From the NCBI GenBank assembly GCA_965238305.1, contig CBDEHK010000001.1:1054001-1118000 (forward strand): a DNA stretch of 64,000 bases. Direction: 5' to 3'. This DNA is from CBDCGJ01 sp965238305 (GTDB taxonomy: Bacteria > Pseudomonadota > Alphaproteobacteria > GCA-2731375). The position numbers and the translations under genes were made by a program. The notes under the pieces are model-generated. The model was not told where the DNA came from and did no database searches. It saw only the letters and a list, made by a program, of their open reading frames with translations. Of this stretch, positions 9,463 through 16,061 are shown piece after piece; the first letter of the stretch is position 1; each line of letters starts with the position of its first letter.

Positions 9463-10410
9463 ATGCATGCGGCTTATTCCATCATCTTTTTCACCACCGC
9501 TTCCGGGGCCGGTTATGGCATATTGTTGTTGTTGGCGCTGTTGTCGCTGGGCGACTATGTCCCGGCGGAGCGTTGGCTCGGATTTTCCTGTTTCGCGCTG
9601 GCGTTCGGCCTGATCACCTTTGGTTTGTTGTCGTCAACTTACCATCTTGGCCATCCGGAACGAGCTTGGCGCGCGTTCAGTCAATGGCGTTCGTCCTGGC
9701 TTTCGCGCGAAGGCGTGATGGCGGTTCTGAGTTACCTGCCGGCCGGCTTGATGGCCATCGGCTGGGTGTTCCTGGAAGATGTTAGCGGAATTTTTGCGTT
9801 GATGGCGGTGCTGGTGATCCCGGCAGCAATCATCACTGTTTATTGTACGGCGATGATCTATGCCTCGATCGCGGCGGTCCCGGCCTGGCACAATAAATGG
9901 GTGCCGATGGTCTATTTGCTGCTGGCGCTCTATTCCGGTGGCGTGGCACTAAATTTTGTGCTGGCCCTGTTCGGACAGGAGAGTGCGGCGCTGTTGCATC
10001 TGACGATTATGGCGTTGGTCGCCGCGGTTTTTGTCAAATCGCTCTATTGGCGCTTTATCGATAATGCGGTGGCGGATAGCAATGTCGGTAGCGCCACCGG
10101 TTTGGATCGCCTGGGACAGGCGCGGCTGCTCGATAGCCCGCATACGCAAGAAAACTATTTGCAAAAAGAAATGGGCTATAAAATTGCCCGCAAGCATGCG
10201 GAAAAACTGCGAAAAATTGCTTCGGTGTTGGCTTTTGCGGTTCCGGTGGTGATGCTGGTCCTGCAGGTCTTTAACGACGGTACGATAGCGGCAATCCTAG
10301 CGTTGCTGGCCTTTGCCGCGGTGATACCGGGGCTGCTACTGGAACGCTGGCTGTTTTTTGCCGAAGCGAAGCACAAAGTCACCCTCTATTACGGTGCCGA
10401 TGCGGTTTAG
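9463..10410 (+). CDS. soeC: Membrane anchor subunit DmsC family, probable SoeC
   Basis: A 315-residue polytopic protein with about eight hydrophobic segments (the first at residues 7-27, the last near 275-300). It is of the DmsC type that anchors a molybdoenzyme to the inner membrane and hands electrons to ubiquinone. The family pattern STYHLGHPERAWRAFSQWRSSWLSREG, split here around residues 52-78, is well conserved. It is the third gene of the soeABC set. Its stop codon overlaps, tail to tail, the stop of the transposase gene on the other strand (10407-10410), so the right end of the operon is where the mobile gene sits. Confidence 0.83.
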   Translation: MHAAYSIIFFTTASGAGYGILLLLALLSLGDYVPAERWLGFSCFALAFGLITFGLLSSTYHLGHPERAWRAFSQWRSSWLSREGVMAVLSYLPAGLMAIGWVFLEDVSGIFALMAVLVIPAAIITVYCTAMIYASIAAVPAWHNKWVPMVYLLLALYSGGVALNFVLALFGQESAALLHLTIMALVAAVFVKSLYWRFIDNAVADSNVGSATGLDRLGQARLLDSPHTQENYLQKEMGYKIARKHAEKLRKIASVLAFAVPVVMLVLQVFNDGTIAAILALLAFAAVIPGLLLERWLFFAEAKHKVTLYYGADAV

Positions 10411-11108
10411 GGCCTGGCAGCGTCTATTGGCGGGCGGCCGCGGCGACGAGGCCCGGCGGATTGCCCGGTCAAGCCGGCGATCCAATTTCGGAAATGTTCC
10501 CCACCTAACGCATATTCGCCATTCAGACAGGCGCTGATCAATTCGTCTTGCGCCGGATCCGGGCGTTGTTCGCAGAAATTTCGATAGGCCCGTTGCCGTG
10601 ACCCGTCGCTATCGCCCATCGCCAGATAGAGCGGATGCGGACTTGCTGTCATCTCACCACTTAAGCCCATGGCGTTTTGACCATAACTTGACCAGTTATA
10701 TTCTCCGGGCGAGGAGGTGATACCGGCGCGCATCGGATTGAACTCGATATAGCGGTAACAGGCCATCAGATAACGTTCGCTATCGACAAGGTTGGCCCGA
10801 TAGCGGGTTTCCCAAAGGCTACCGGTGCGGTCATGGCGGCGATTGATATGAGCGGCATATCGACGGTTTAAGGATTTTAAGGTTTGCCCCAAACTTTCAG
10901 CACTGTTCGGTGTCGCTAACAGATGGATATGATTGTCCATCAACACATAAGCATGGATCTGACTGTTGAAACGTCGACTGGCTTCCGTCAGATATTCCAA
11001 ATAGCGACGGCGATCCTCATCAGCGAAAAAGATATCGGCTCGATTATTGCCTCGCTGCAACACATGCAGCGGTACTCCCGGTACATATACCCGCAACGGC
11101 CGGCCCAT
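10407..11108 (-). mobile_element. REP-associated tyrosine transposase (RAYT, Y1/IS200-like) gene
   Basis: A 233-residue Y1 transposase-fold protein. The HUH metal site is readable as MDNHIHLL, and the nucleophile region is in the RYLMACYRYIEFNPMRAG segment, both typical of RAYT domesticated transposases. The start at 11108 (MGRPLRVYVPG) was chosen because GGAG lies 7-8 bases before it; an upstream in-frame ATG at 11120 overlaps that ribosome site, and a longer frame reaches 11183 without support. The C-terminal tail (GPRRRGRPPI) is basic. RAYTs act on short palindromic repeats, and two such palindromes lie just upstream (11121-11139 and 11184-11200). No terminal inverted repeats or target duplication of a classical insertion sequence are visible. 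Confidence 0.85.
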
Positions 11109-11120
11109 TTTATTCTCCAT

Positions 11121-11139
11121 AAAGGTGTCGGACACCTTT
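11121..11139. repeat. Perfect 9-bp-arm palindrome upstream of the RAYT gene
   Basis: AAAGGTGTC and GACACCTTT flank a single central G, giving a perfect 19-base palindrome 13 bases before the chosen RAYT start. Related GTGTC/GACAC palindromes are commonly found next to this transposase family, so it probably is the recognition repeat or an operator of the gene. Confidence 0.7.
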
Positions 11140-11183
11140 AGTGTATTAGTTATAGTATAAAAAACAAGCCGAAATAGATACAA

Positions 11184-11200
11184 AAAGTGCCAGATACTTT
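11184..11200. repeat. Imperfect second copy of the RAYT-linked palindrome
   Basis: AAAGTGCCAGATACTTT can pair as a five-base perfect outer stem plus a wobble pair. It resembles the palindrome at 11121 in its outer bases, which suggests a degenerate copy. It lies between the transposase gene and the hydrolase gene on the same strand. Confidence 0.45.
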
Positions 11201-11210
11201 CAATATCGCA

Positions 11211-12008
11211 CTATTTATTGCTCAAAAATGATTTTAGTGCATCCAAAGTGGCGTCAGGGTGTTCGATCATGAGATTGTGGCCGGCGCCAGTGATCGTAAC
11301 AACATCCGGATCGGCGAACTTCGCGGCAAACGCTTTGGCCTTTTTTAACGGCGTCATCATGTCTCGACTGCCAAGCACAAACTGCACCGGACAACGAACC
11401 GCGGCAGCCGCTTCGTCACCATCTTGATAATCGTTGCAAGCTTTAAGATCGGCATGCAGAACGCCGTCATCTGTGCGCTCCAGCACGCGCATTCCGGTGC
11501 CGGTCATCCAGATGCCGGGGACCCGATTGCCGCCTTTTTCCGCTGCCGGACCAAAAGACCAGGAGACCACCCGTTCTTTTGCCACATGCTCATTATTTGC
11601 CGCCGGCGTCATCAAGAGATCGCCGACCGGCATCGGATAGGCCATCCCGACCAAACTAATTGATGTTACCCGTTCCGGCTCACGCGCCGCGGTTGCCAGC
11701 GCCACTAAAGCCCCGAGGCTATGGCCGACAATCGCGGTTTTTGTCACGCCGGCGGCGTCCAGAAAAGCGATAAGCCAGTTGCGAAGGTTCGCAATTTCGT
11801 TCAGTGGAGATCCCTCGGAGCGGCCATGTCCAGGCAAATCGACCGCCAGCACGCCGAAACTGTGATAGGCGAAATAACGGCTTTGCAAATTCCACACTGT
11901 CCGGTCGAAAGAGGCACCGTGAATAAAAACCACCGTCGGCATAGCCGGATCGAATTCTTTCCCGCCGGTCGCCGCAAAAGCTTTTTGGCCATTTACCTGA
12001 AGTTCCAT
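11211..12008 (-). CDS. Alpha/beta hydrolase
   Basis: A 265-residue cytosolic alpha/beta-fold hydrolase. The oxyanion motif is FIHGASFD, the nucleophile elbow is GHSLG with S97, and the C-terminal histidine sits in GAGHNL. The acid residue is probably in VLGSRDMMTP near residue 220. Such proteins hydrolyse esters, lactones or C-C bonds, and the sequence does not single out a substrate. It begins 3 bases after the metY stop, so the pair is almost certainly one transcription unit. By context it could act on a homoserine-ester metabolite, but this is only inference. Confidence 0.85.
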   Translation of the reverse strand: MELQVNGQKAFAATGGKEFDPAMPTVVFIHGASFDRTVWNLQSRYFAYHSFGVLAVDLPGHGRSEGSPLNEIANLRNWLIAFLDAAGVTKTAIVGHSLGALVALATAAREPERVTSISLVGMAYPMPVGDLLMTPAANNEHVAKERVVSWSFGPAAEKGGNRVPGIWMTGTGMRVLERTDDGVLHADLKACNDYQDGDEAAAAVRCPVQFVLGSRDMMTPLKKAKAFAAKFADPDVVTITGAGHNLMIEHPDATLDALKSFLSNK

Positions 12009-12011
12009 GAC

Positions 12012-13307
12012 CTAACTCCTTTGCGAGACCTTTAAGGCGCGGCCCAGATCGCCGATCAGATCGCCAGCGTCTTCGATGCCAACTGACAAGCGCACCATGT
12101 CTTCACCGACACCGGCGGCGGCAAGGGCTTCGGCATCCATTTGTTGATGGGTTGTCGAGGCCGGGTGGATAACCAGGCTTTTGGCGTCGCCAACATTGGC
12201 GAGATGGGAAAACACATCCAAGGCCTCTATCAGTTTCCGACCCGCTTCGCGTCCACCCTTGACGCCAAAGCAGAATATCGAGCCGCAGCCGTTGGGGAAC
12301 ATAACCCGGGCCAGATTGTGATCGGGATGATCCGGCAATTCCGGATAACTTACCCAGGAGACAGCATCATTCTGTCCCAGGAACTCCACCACCTTGCGGG
12401 TATTGGCAACATGACGATCCATGCGCAGCGGCAATGTCTCAACCCCCTGTAGGATATAGAAGGCGTTCTGCGGGCTCATACAGGCGCCAAAATCACGCAA
12501 ACCTTCGGCGCGGGCTCGCATGATCATCGCGGCGGGGCCAAATTCCTCGGCAAAGTCCATACCGTGATATCCGTCGTAAGGTTCGGTCAAAGTGGGGAAT
12601 TTACCGGAAACTTCCCAGTCAAACGTACCGCCGTCGATTAACACCCCACCAATCGCGACCCCATGCCCGCCCAAAAACTTCGTCGCCGAGTGCAAGATGA
12701 TATCGGCACCATAGTCAAAAGGTCGGAACAGATAGGGTGACGCGAAGGTATTATCGATCATCATCGGCAAGCCATGATCGTGTGCAATATCGGATACCGC
12801 TTTCATATCCATTATTTCCAGCCCTGGATTGCCCAAAGTTTCGCCATAGATCAGACGTGTATTCGGACGGATCGCATCCTTAAAAGCGGTCGGATCGCAG
12901 GGATCGACAAAAGTCGTTTCAATGCCAAAACGGGGGAAAGTATGCTGCATGATATTGTGGCTGCCGCCATAGATGGAGGCGGAGGAGACGATGTGGCTGC
13001 CTTGATCCATCAAGGTTGTGACGCCCAAATGCAGCGCCGCCTGGCCGCTTGCCGTGCAAACTGCACCGACACCACCTTCCAGCGCCGCCATTCGTTCTTC
13101 CAGCACTGAGACCGTCGGATTTGAAATTCGTGAATATATGTGGCCGGCACGCTCAAGATTGAACAAGGCCGCGGCATGATCGGTATCGTCGAAAACAAAT
13201 GAAGTGCTTTGATAGATTGGTTGGGCTCTGGCCCCGTAAAGGGGATCGGGCTTTTGCCCGGCATGCAAACTAAGCGTGGAAAAATTTGGTTGATCGTCTG
13301 TGGTCAT
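12012..13307 (-). CDS. metY: O-acetylhomoserine aminocarboxypropyltransferase (sulfhydrylase)
   Basis: A 431-residue PLP enzyme of the Cys/Met metabolism family that makes homocysteine from O-acetylhomoserine and sulfide. The cofactor lysine is K210 in LHSATKFLGGHG. The N-terminal pattern TLSLHAGQKPDP and the length of about 430 separate MetY from the shorter cystathionine gamma-synthases (about 390). It is followed after 3 bases by an alpha/beta hydrolase gene. The leader on the same strand contains a strong hairpin with a T-rich tail (13394-13423), which suggests attenuation-type control. A 17-base segment of its N-terminal coding sequence recurs in the leader. Confidence 0.9.
   Translation of the reverse strand: MTTDDQPNFSTLSLHAGQKPDPLYGARAQPIYQSTSFVFDDTDHAAALFNLERAGHIYSRISNPTVSVLEERMAALEGGVGAVCTASGQAALHLGVTTLMDQGSHIVSSASIYGGSHNIMQHTFPRFGIETTFVDPCDPTAFKDAIRPNTRLIYGETLGNPGLEIMDMKAVSDIAHDHGLPMMIDNTFASPYLFRPFDYGADIILHSATKFLGGHGVAIGGVLIDGGTFDWEVSGKFPTLTEPYDGYHGMDFAEEFGPAAMIMRARAEGLRDFGACMSPQNAFYILQGVETLPLRMDRHVANTRKVVEFLGQNDAVSWVSYPELPDHPDHNLARVMFPNGCGSIFCFGVKGGREAGRKLIEALDVFSHLANVGDAKSLVIHPASTTHQQMDAEALAAAGVGEDMVRLSVGIEDAGDLIGDLGRALKVSQRS
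13270..13286. repeat. 17-bp direct repeat, copy inside metY
   Basis: The sequence ctaagcgtggaaaaatt occurs here, within codons 7-13 of metY, and again exactly at 13374-13390 in the metY leader, 104 bases away. The match is perfect over 17 bases and stops abruptly on both sides. Confidence 0.8.
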
Positions 13308-13373
13308 GAAAGCCCCCTTGTCACATGGAAAGTTGAGCGTGATCCTAGTGCAAATCTTTTTGAATGAAAAAGG

Positions 13374-13390
13374 CTAAGCGTGGAAAAATT
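13374..13390. repeat. 17-bp direct repeat, copy in metY leader
   Basis: Second perfect copy of ctaagcgtggaaaaatt. It directly abuts the T-rich side of the leader hairpin (13394-13423), so part of the putative terminator tail is shared with metY coding sequence. Confidence 0.8.
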
Positions 13391-13393
13391 ATT

Positions 13394-13423
13394 GGGGCCG
13401 CTGAGCAAAGTGCCCGCGGCCCC
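13394..13423 (-). terminator. Strong hairpin with T-rich tail in metY leader (attenuator or terminator)
   Basis: On the leftward strand GGGGCCGC pairs with GCGGCCCC. The loop pairs further (GGGCA with TGCTC), giving about 13 base pairs with one bulged A, followed by AATAATTTTT. It lies 87-116 bases before the metY start and well inside the likely leader, so premature termination control is plausible. It could instead simply end a transcript coming from the right, or work in both directions, since the rightward side is also followed by T-rich sequence. Confidence 0.55.
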
Positions 13424-13432
13424 ATATTATTT

Positions 13433-13485
13433 TTGCCTCAAACCTGTCAAACTCGCTTACAAGAGACGCGAACCTTAGGCGGCAA
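13433..13485 (-). promoter_or_regulatory. Structured metY leader upstream of the hairpin, possible metabolite-sensing element
   Basis: TTGCC at the 5' side (13481-13485) can pair with GGCAA at the 3' side (13433-13437). Inside, TCGC and GCGA enclose CTTGTAA. This closed element directly precedes the terminator-like hairpin, the usual arrangement of a leader that senses S-adenosylmethionine or methionine supply. CTTGTAAGCG is reminiscent of SAM-II/SAM-V core sequences, but the full consensus is not met by eye, so the class is not assigned. Confidence 0.3.
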
Positions 13486-13557
13486 TTTGTCCAGCGGTCA
13501 AGTGTAAAATAAAAAAATCACATCAATTTTTTTCCCCTGTAGGCGCAGAAAACAGCC

Positions 13558-13591
13558 AAAAAAAGAGCCGTCGCTGATTTAGCGGCGGCTC
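13558..13591 (-). terminator. Rho-independent terminator of the candidate sRNA or DUF1192 transcript
   Basis: An 11-bp stem with a GATTT-type loop (one G-U pair) is followed on the leftward strand by CTC and seven consecutive T. Rightward there is no T tract, so it acts on leftward transcription. Confidence 0.75.
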
Positions 13592-13672
13592 AAGTTCAAC
13601 AGGGAGGCGTCATCAAAACTGGGAGGGACCCAGTAGAGGGATCGCGAACGACCCCTTGAGACAACTACATAT
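13558..13672 (-). ncRNA. Candidate small regulatory RNA with CCUCC motifs and intrinsic terminator
   Basis: Read leftward, about 115 bases fold into three hairpins. The first is GGGGUCG-UUCG-CGAUCCC (13638-13655), the second ACUGGG-UCCCU-CCCAGU (13618-13634), and the third is an 11-bp terminator stem (13565-13591) followed by seven T. Two pyrimidine motifs (CCCUCCC in hairpin 2 and GCCUCCCUG in the single-stranded part before the terminator) could pair with Shine-Dalgarno sequences, as in known alphaproteobacterial CCUCC-type sRNAs. There is no open frame and the segment lies between DUF1192 and metY. The 5' end near 13670 is a guess from a weak TTGTTA...TATGTA promoter. It might instead be the 3' UTR of the DUF1192 transcript. 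Confidence 0.5.
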
Positions 13673-13776
13673 TGCCAAACAATCATTAACAATTGGTTTA
13701 GAGAATATAATTGAGCCAAAATAATTCTAGTGCGAGCCAACCAATCATCCGCAGAATTTACCGGAAGATCGATTTG

Positions 13777-13959
13777 CTAGTTCTTGAAAAAAGCGTCTGC
13801 GTCGCCTTTGGCAATTTGTTTATCTTTGATCATTGCTTTGGCGCGGACAATTTCTTCTTCCAAGTCAGCGATGTACTCTCGCAATGCGTCGATTGACATG
13901 GTCGCAAATTCGGGGGCTTCGGGTTGCCGTCGGCGCATTTCAAGTTCGTCTTCTTCCAT
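13777..13959 (-). CDS. DUF1192 family small protein
   Basis: A 60-residue acidic helical protein matching the DUF1192 pattern: an acidic start (MEEDELEMRRR), then SIDALREYIADLEEEIVRAK forming a coiled-coil, and the typical end ADAFFKN. Function is unknown; homologues are confined mostly to alphaproteobacteria. An in-frame ATG at 14040 would give 87 residues, but the start at 13959 is preceded by GCGAGGG at good spacing and agrees with the usual family length of about 60. It diverges from the quinone oxidoreductase gene, a common neighbour. Confidence 0.8.
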   Translation of the reverse strand: MEEDELEMRRRQPEAPEFATMSIDALREYIADLEEEIVRAKAMIKDKQIAKGDADAFFKN

Positions 13960-14049
13960 TAAACTGCCCTCGCTGTTGTTGCGTCTTTGCATACTATCCA
14001 TTAGATCAGGATCAAGATGCAATTCATCAATGTCTCTCAAGAGGATATC

Positions 14050-15051
14050 ATGCCAATCCTACCTACTGAAATGACCGCCATCGGAATTTCGACGCCCGGT
14101 GGACCGGAAGTCCTGAAAGCGGTCAAATTACCCCTACCGCAACCGGCTCATGACGAAGTCCTGATCAAAGTCGCGGCAGCTGGCGTTAATCGACCCGATG
14201 TCATGCAACGCTTAGGCGGTTATCCACCGCCACCCGGAGCACCGGAAACACCGGGTTTAGAGGTTGCCGGCGACGTCGTTGCTTTGGGTTCCGGCGTCAC
14301 GGACTTGCAGGTTGGCGACCGGGTTTGTGCCTTGGTTGCCGGTGGCGGTTATGCCGAATATTGCGTTGCCCCGACGCCGCAATGCCTGTCGGTGCCGCCG
14401 GGATATTCGATGCTTGAGGCGGCGGCATTGCCAGAAACCTTTTTCACTGTTTGGACCAACGTCTTTCAACGGGGCCGTTTGCAAGGCGGTGAACGGGTGC
14501 TGATCCATGGCGGCTCCAGTGGTATTGGGACGACGGCGATCCAGCTTGCTAACGCCTTCGGTGCCCGCGTATTCGCGACCGTCGGCAATGATGAAAAACG
14601 CGCTATCTGTGAAGAGCTGGGGGCGGAAAGGGCGATAAATTATAAAGACGAGGACTATGTCGCCATTACCCAAGAGCTGACCAATGGCGAGGGTGTCGAC
14701 CTGATCCTGGATATGGTTGGCGGCGATTACATCATGCGTAACTTGGAAGCGCTGGCTATCGAAGGCCGTTTAGTGCAAATCGCCTTTCTACATGGCCCGA
14801 AGAGTGACGATTTTAGCCTGCTGCCGGTGATGCAAAAGCGGCTAACCATTAGCGGTTCAACCCTCCGCCCACGATCCATCGAAGAGAAAGCACAAATTGC
14901 GGAGGAGTTGAAACACGACGTTTGGCCATTACTGGCGAACGGAAGTGTCAAACCGATTATCGACAGCACTTTTCCGCTCAACGACGCTGCCGGCGCCCAT
15001 GCGCGGATGGAATCGAGCCAGCATATCGGTAAAATCATGCTCGAGGTCTAA
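14050..15051 (+). CDS. NAD(P)H:quinone oxidoreductase, zinc-independent MDR family (zeta-crystallin/PIG3 type)
   Basis: A 333-residue medium-chain dehydrogenase/reductase. The N-terminal GroES-like domain holds AAGVNRPDVMQRLGGYPPPPG, and the Rossmann domain carries the NADPH-binding motif HGGSSGIGTTAIQLA. The cysteines of zinc-type alcohol dehydrogenases are absent, as in quinone oxidoreductases, which reduce quinones or enones with NADPH in the cytosol. The start at 14050 was preferred because AAGAGGA lies about 5 bases upstream; the frame extends to 14017, and another ATG at 14071 would give the shortest classical N-terminus. Confidence 0.88.
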   Translation: MPILPTEMTAIGISTPGGPEVLKAVKLPLPQPAHDEVLIKVAAAGVNRPDVMQRLGGYPPPPGAPETPGLEVAGDVVALGSGVTDLQVGDRVCALVAGGGYAEYCVAPTPQCLSVPPGYSMLEAAALPETFFTVWTNVFQRGRLQGGERVLIHGGSSGIGTTAIQLANAFGARVFATVGNDEKRAICEELGAERAINYKDEDYVAITQELTNGEGVDLILDMVGGDYIMRNLEALAIEGRLVQIAFLHGPKSDDFSLLPVMQKRLTISGSTLRPRSIEEKAQIAEELKHDVWPLLANGSVKPIIDSTFPLNDAAGAHARMESSQHIGKIMLEV

Positions 15052-15103
15052 TTCTGCGGATCTTATGCGGGCGAAAAAATTCGCAAAACCTTGGAACGAA
15101 GCT

Positions 15104-15132
15104 TTGCGATTTCGGGGCAAGCGCGCTATATA
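15104..15132 (+). promoter_or_regulatory. Probable sigma-70-type promoter for trcR
   Basis: TTGCGA (15104-15109) and TATATA (15127-15132) are separated by exactly 17 bases. They are followed by an approximately 80-base leader that contains a 7-bp hairpin, GTCCTTC/GAAGGAC (15167-15185), and a TTAGGAG ribosome site before the ATG at 15220. Confidence 0.5.
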
Positions 15133-15219
15133 GGGGTTTACTCCCCTTAAATTTAGGTTTCGGAGTGTCCTTCTCGCCGAAGGACAGGGCGCACCCCTTG
15201 TTATTAGGAGATTTTATAC

Positions 15220-15972
15220 ATGGCGAAGCCATTAATGCCGAAAGCCACGGCGGTTTGGTTGGTTGATAATACGGCGCTGACATTTCAGCAAATTGCCGAT
15301 TTCTGCGGTCTGCATTCACTGGAAGTGAAGGGCATTGCGGATGGCGAAGTTGCGCAAGGCATCCAGGGGCTGGATCCAATTACCTCCGGACAATTGACGC
15401 GGGAAGAAATCGACCGCTGTGTTGATGACCCGGGCGCCCGCTTGCAAATCATTGAAAGCGATATCGTATTGCCGGAGCCGAAACAACGCGGCGGCAAATA
15501 TACCCCCTTGTCGCGCCGCCAGGATCGCCCAAACGCGATCGCCTGGCTGGTGCGCAACCATCCGGAATTGTCGGATGCGCAGATTTCCAAGCTTGTTGGA
15601 ACGACTAAACCAACCATCCAATCGGTTCGCGAGCGCAGCCATTGGAACATGGCCAATATTAAACCGGTCGATCCGGTCACCTTAGGTCTCTGCCGACAAA
15701 CCGAGCTGGATGAAGCGGTCCAAAAGGGTCTGGCGAAGGAACAACGCCGGCGCGAGAAGGAAGAAAAAGAGACTCGCAAGGCCCGGGAGGCGCAGCTGGC
15801 CGCTGCCGAAGCCGCCGGGATGCCGTCAACCCAACCAGTCGATGCCCCAGCGGAAACACCAGCCGCCGCTGAGCCCGCTGTGGACGAAGATAGCCCACAG
15901 CCAGAAACCCCGTCCAGTTATGCCGATCTGGCTAAATCCGTATTCGGTAATACGGACGGTCAGAATAACTGA
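15220..15972 (+). CDS. trcR: TrcR/DUF1013 cell-cycle transcriptional regulator
   Basis: A 250-residue protein of the DUF1013 family. The first 170 residues carry the conserved block (KATAVWLVDNTALTFQQIA, later GGKYTPLSRRQDRPNAIAWL and SDAQISKLVGTTKPTI), which reads as two helix-turn-helix-like modules. Residues 168-190 are highly charged and probably coiled (KEQRRREKEEKETRK), followed by an Ala/Pro-rich acidic tail. In Caulobacter-type bacteria this family associates with RNA polymerase as a cell-cycle regulator. A promoter with near-ideal spacing and a strong ribosome site precede it. Its 3' end faces the propionyl-CoA synthetase gene. Confidence 0.85.
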   Translation: MAKPLMPKATAVWLVDNTALTFQQIADFCGLHSLEVKGIADGEVAQGIQGLDPITSGQLTREEIDRCVDDPGARLQIIESDIVLPEPKQRGGKYTPLSRRQDRPNAIAWLVRNHPELSDAQISKLVGTTKPTIQSVRERSHWNMANIKPVDPVTLGLCRQTELDEAVQKGLAKEQRRREKEEKETRKAREAQLAAAEAAGMPSTQPVDAPAETPAAAEPAVDEDSPQPETPSSYADLAKSVFGNTDGQNN

Positions 15973-16061
15973 GGCTGAACCAGTTTAGGAAAACGTCGTA
16001 GCGGAAAATGCAGTTGCCTTTAGCCGGCCTATCGACGGCTTCTTAGGCCTAACTAAATCCG

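Noticed and set aside
13440..13480. tRNA-like stretch with GGTTCGCG and CTTGTAAG
   Set aside because: The arms are in the wrong order and do not form a cloverleaf; treated as part of the metY leader.
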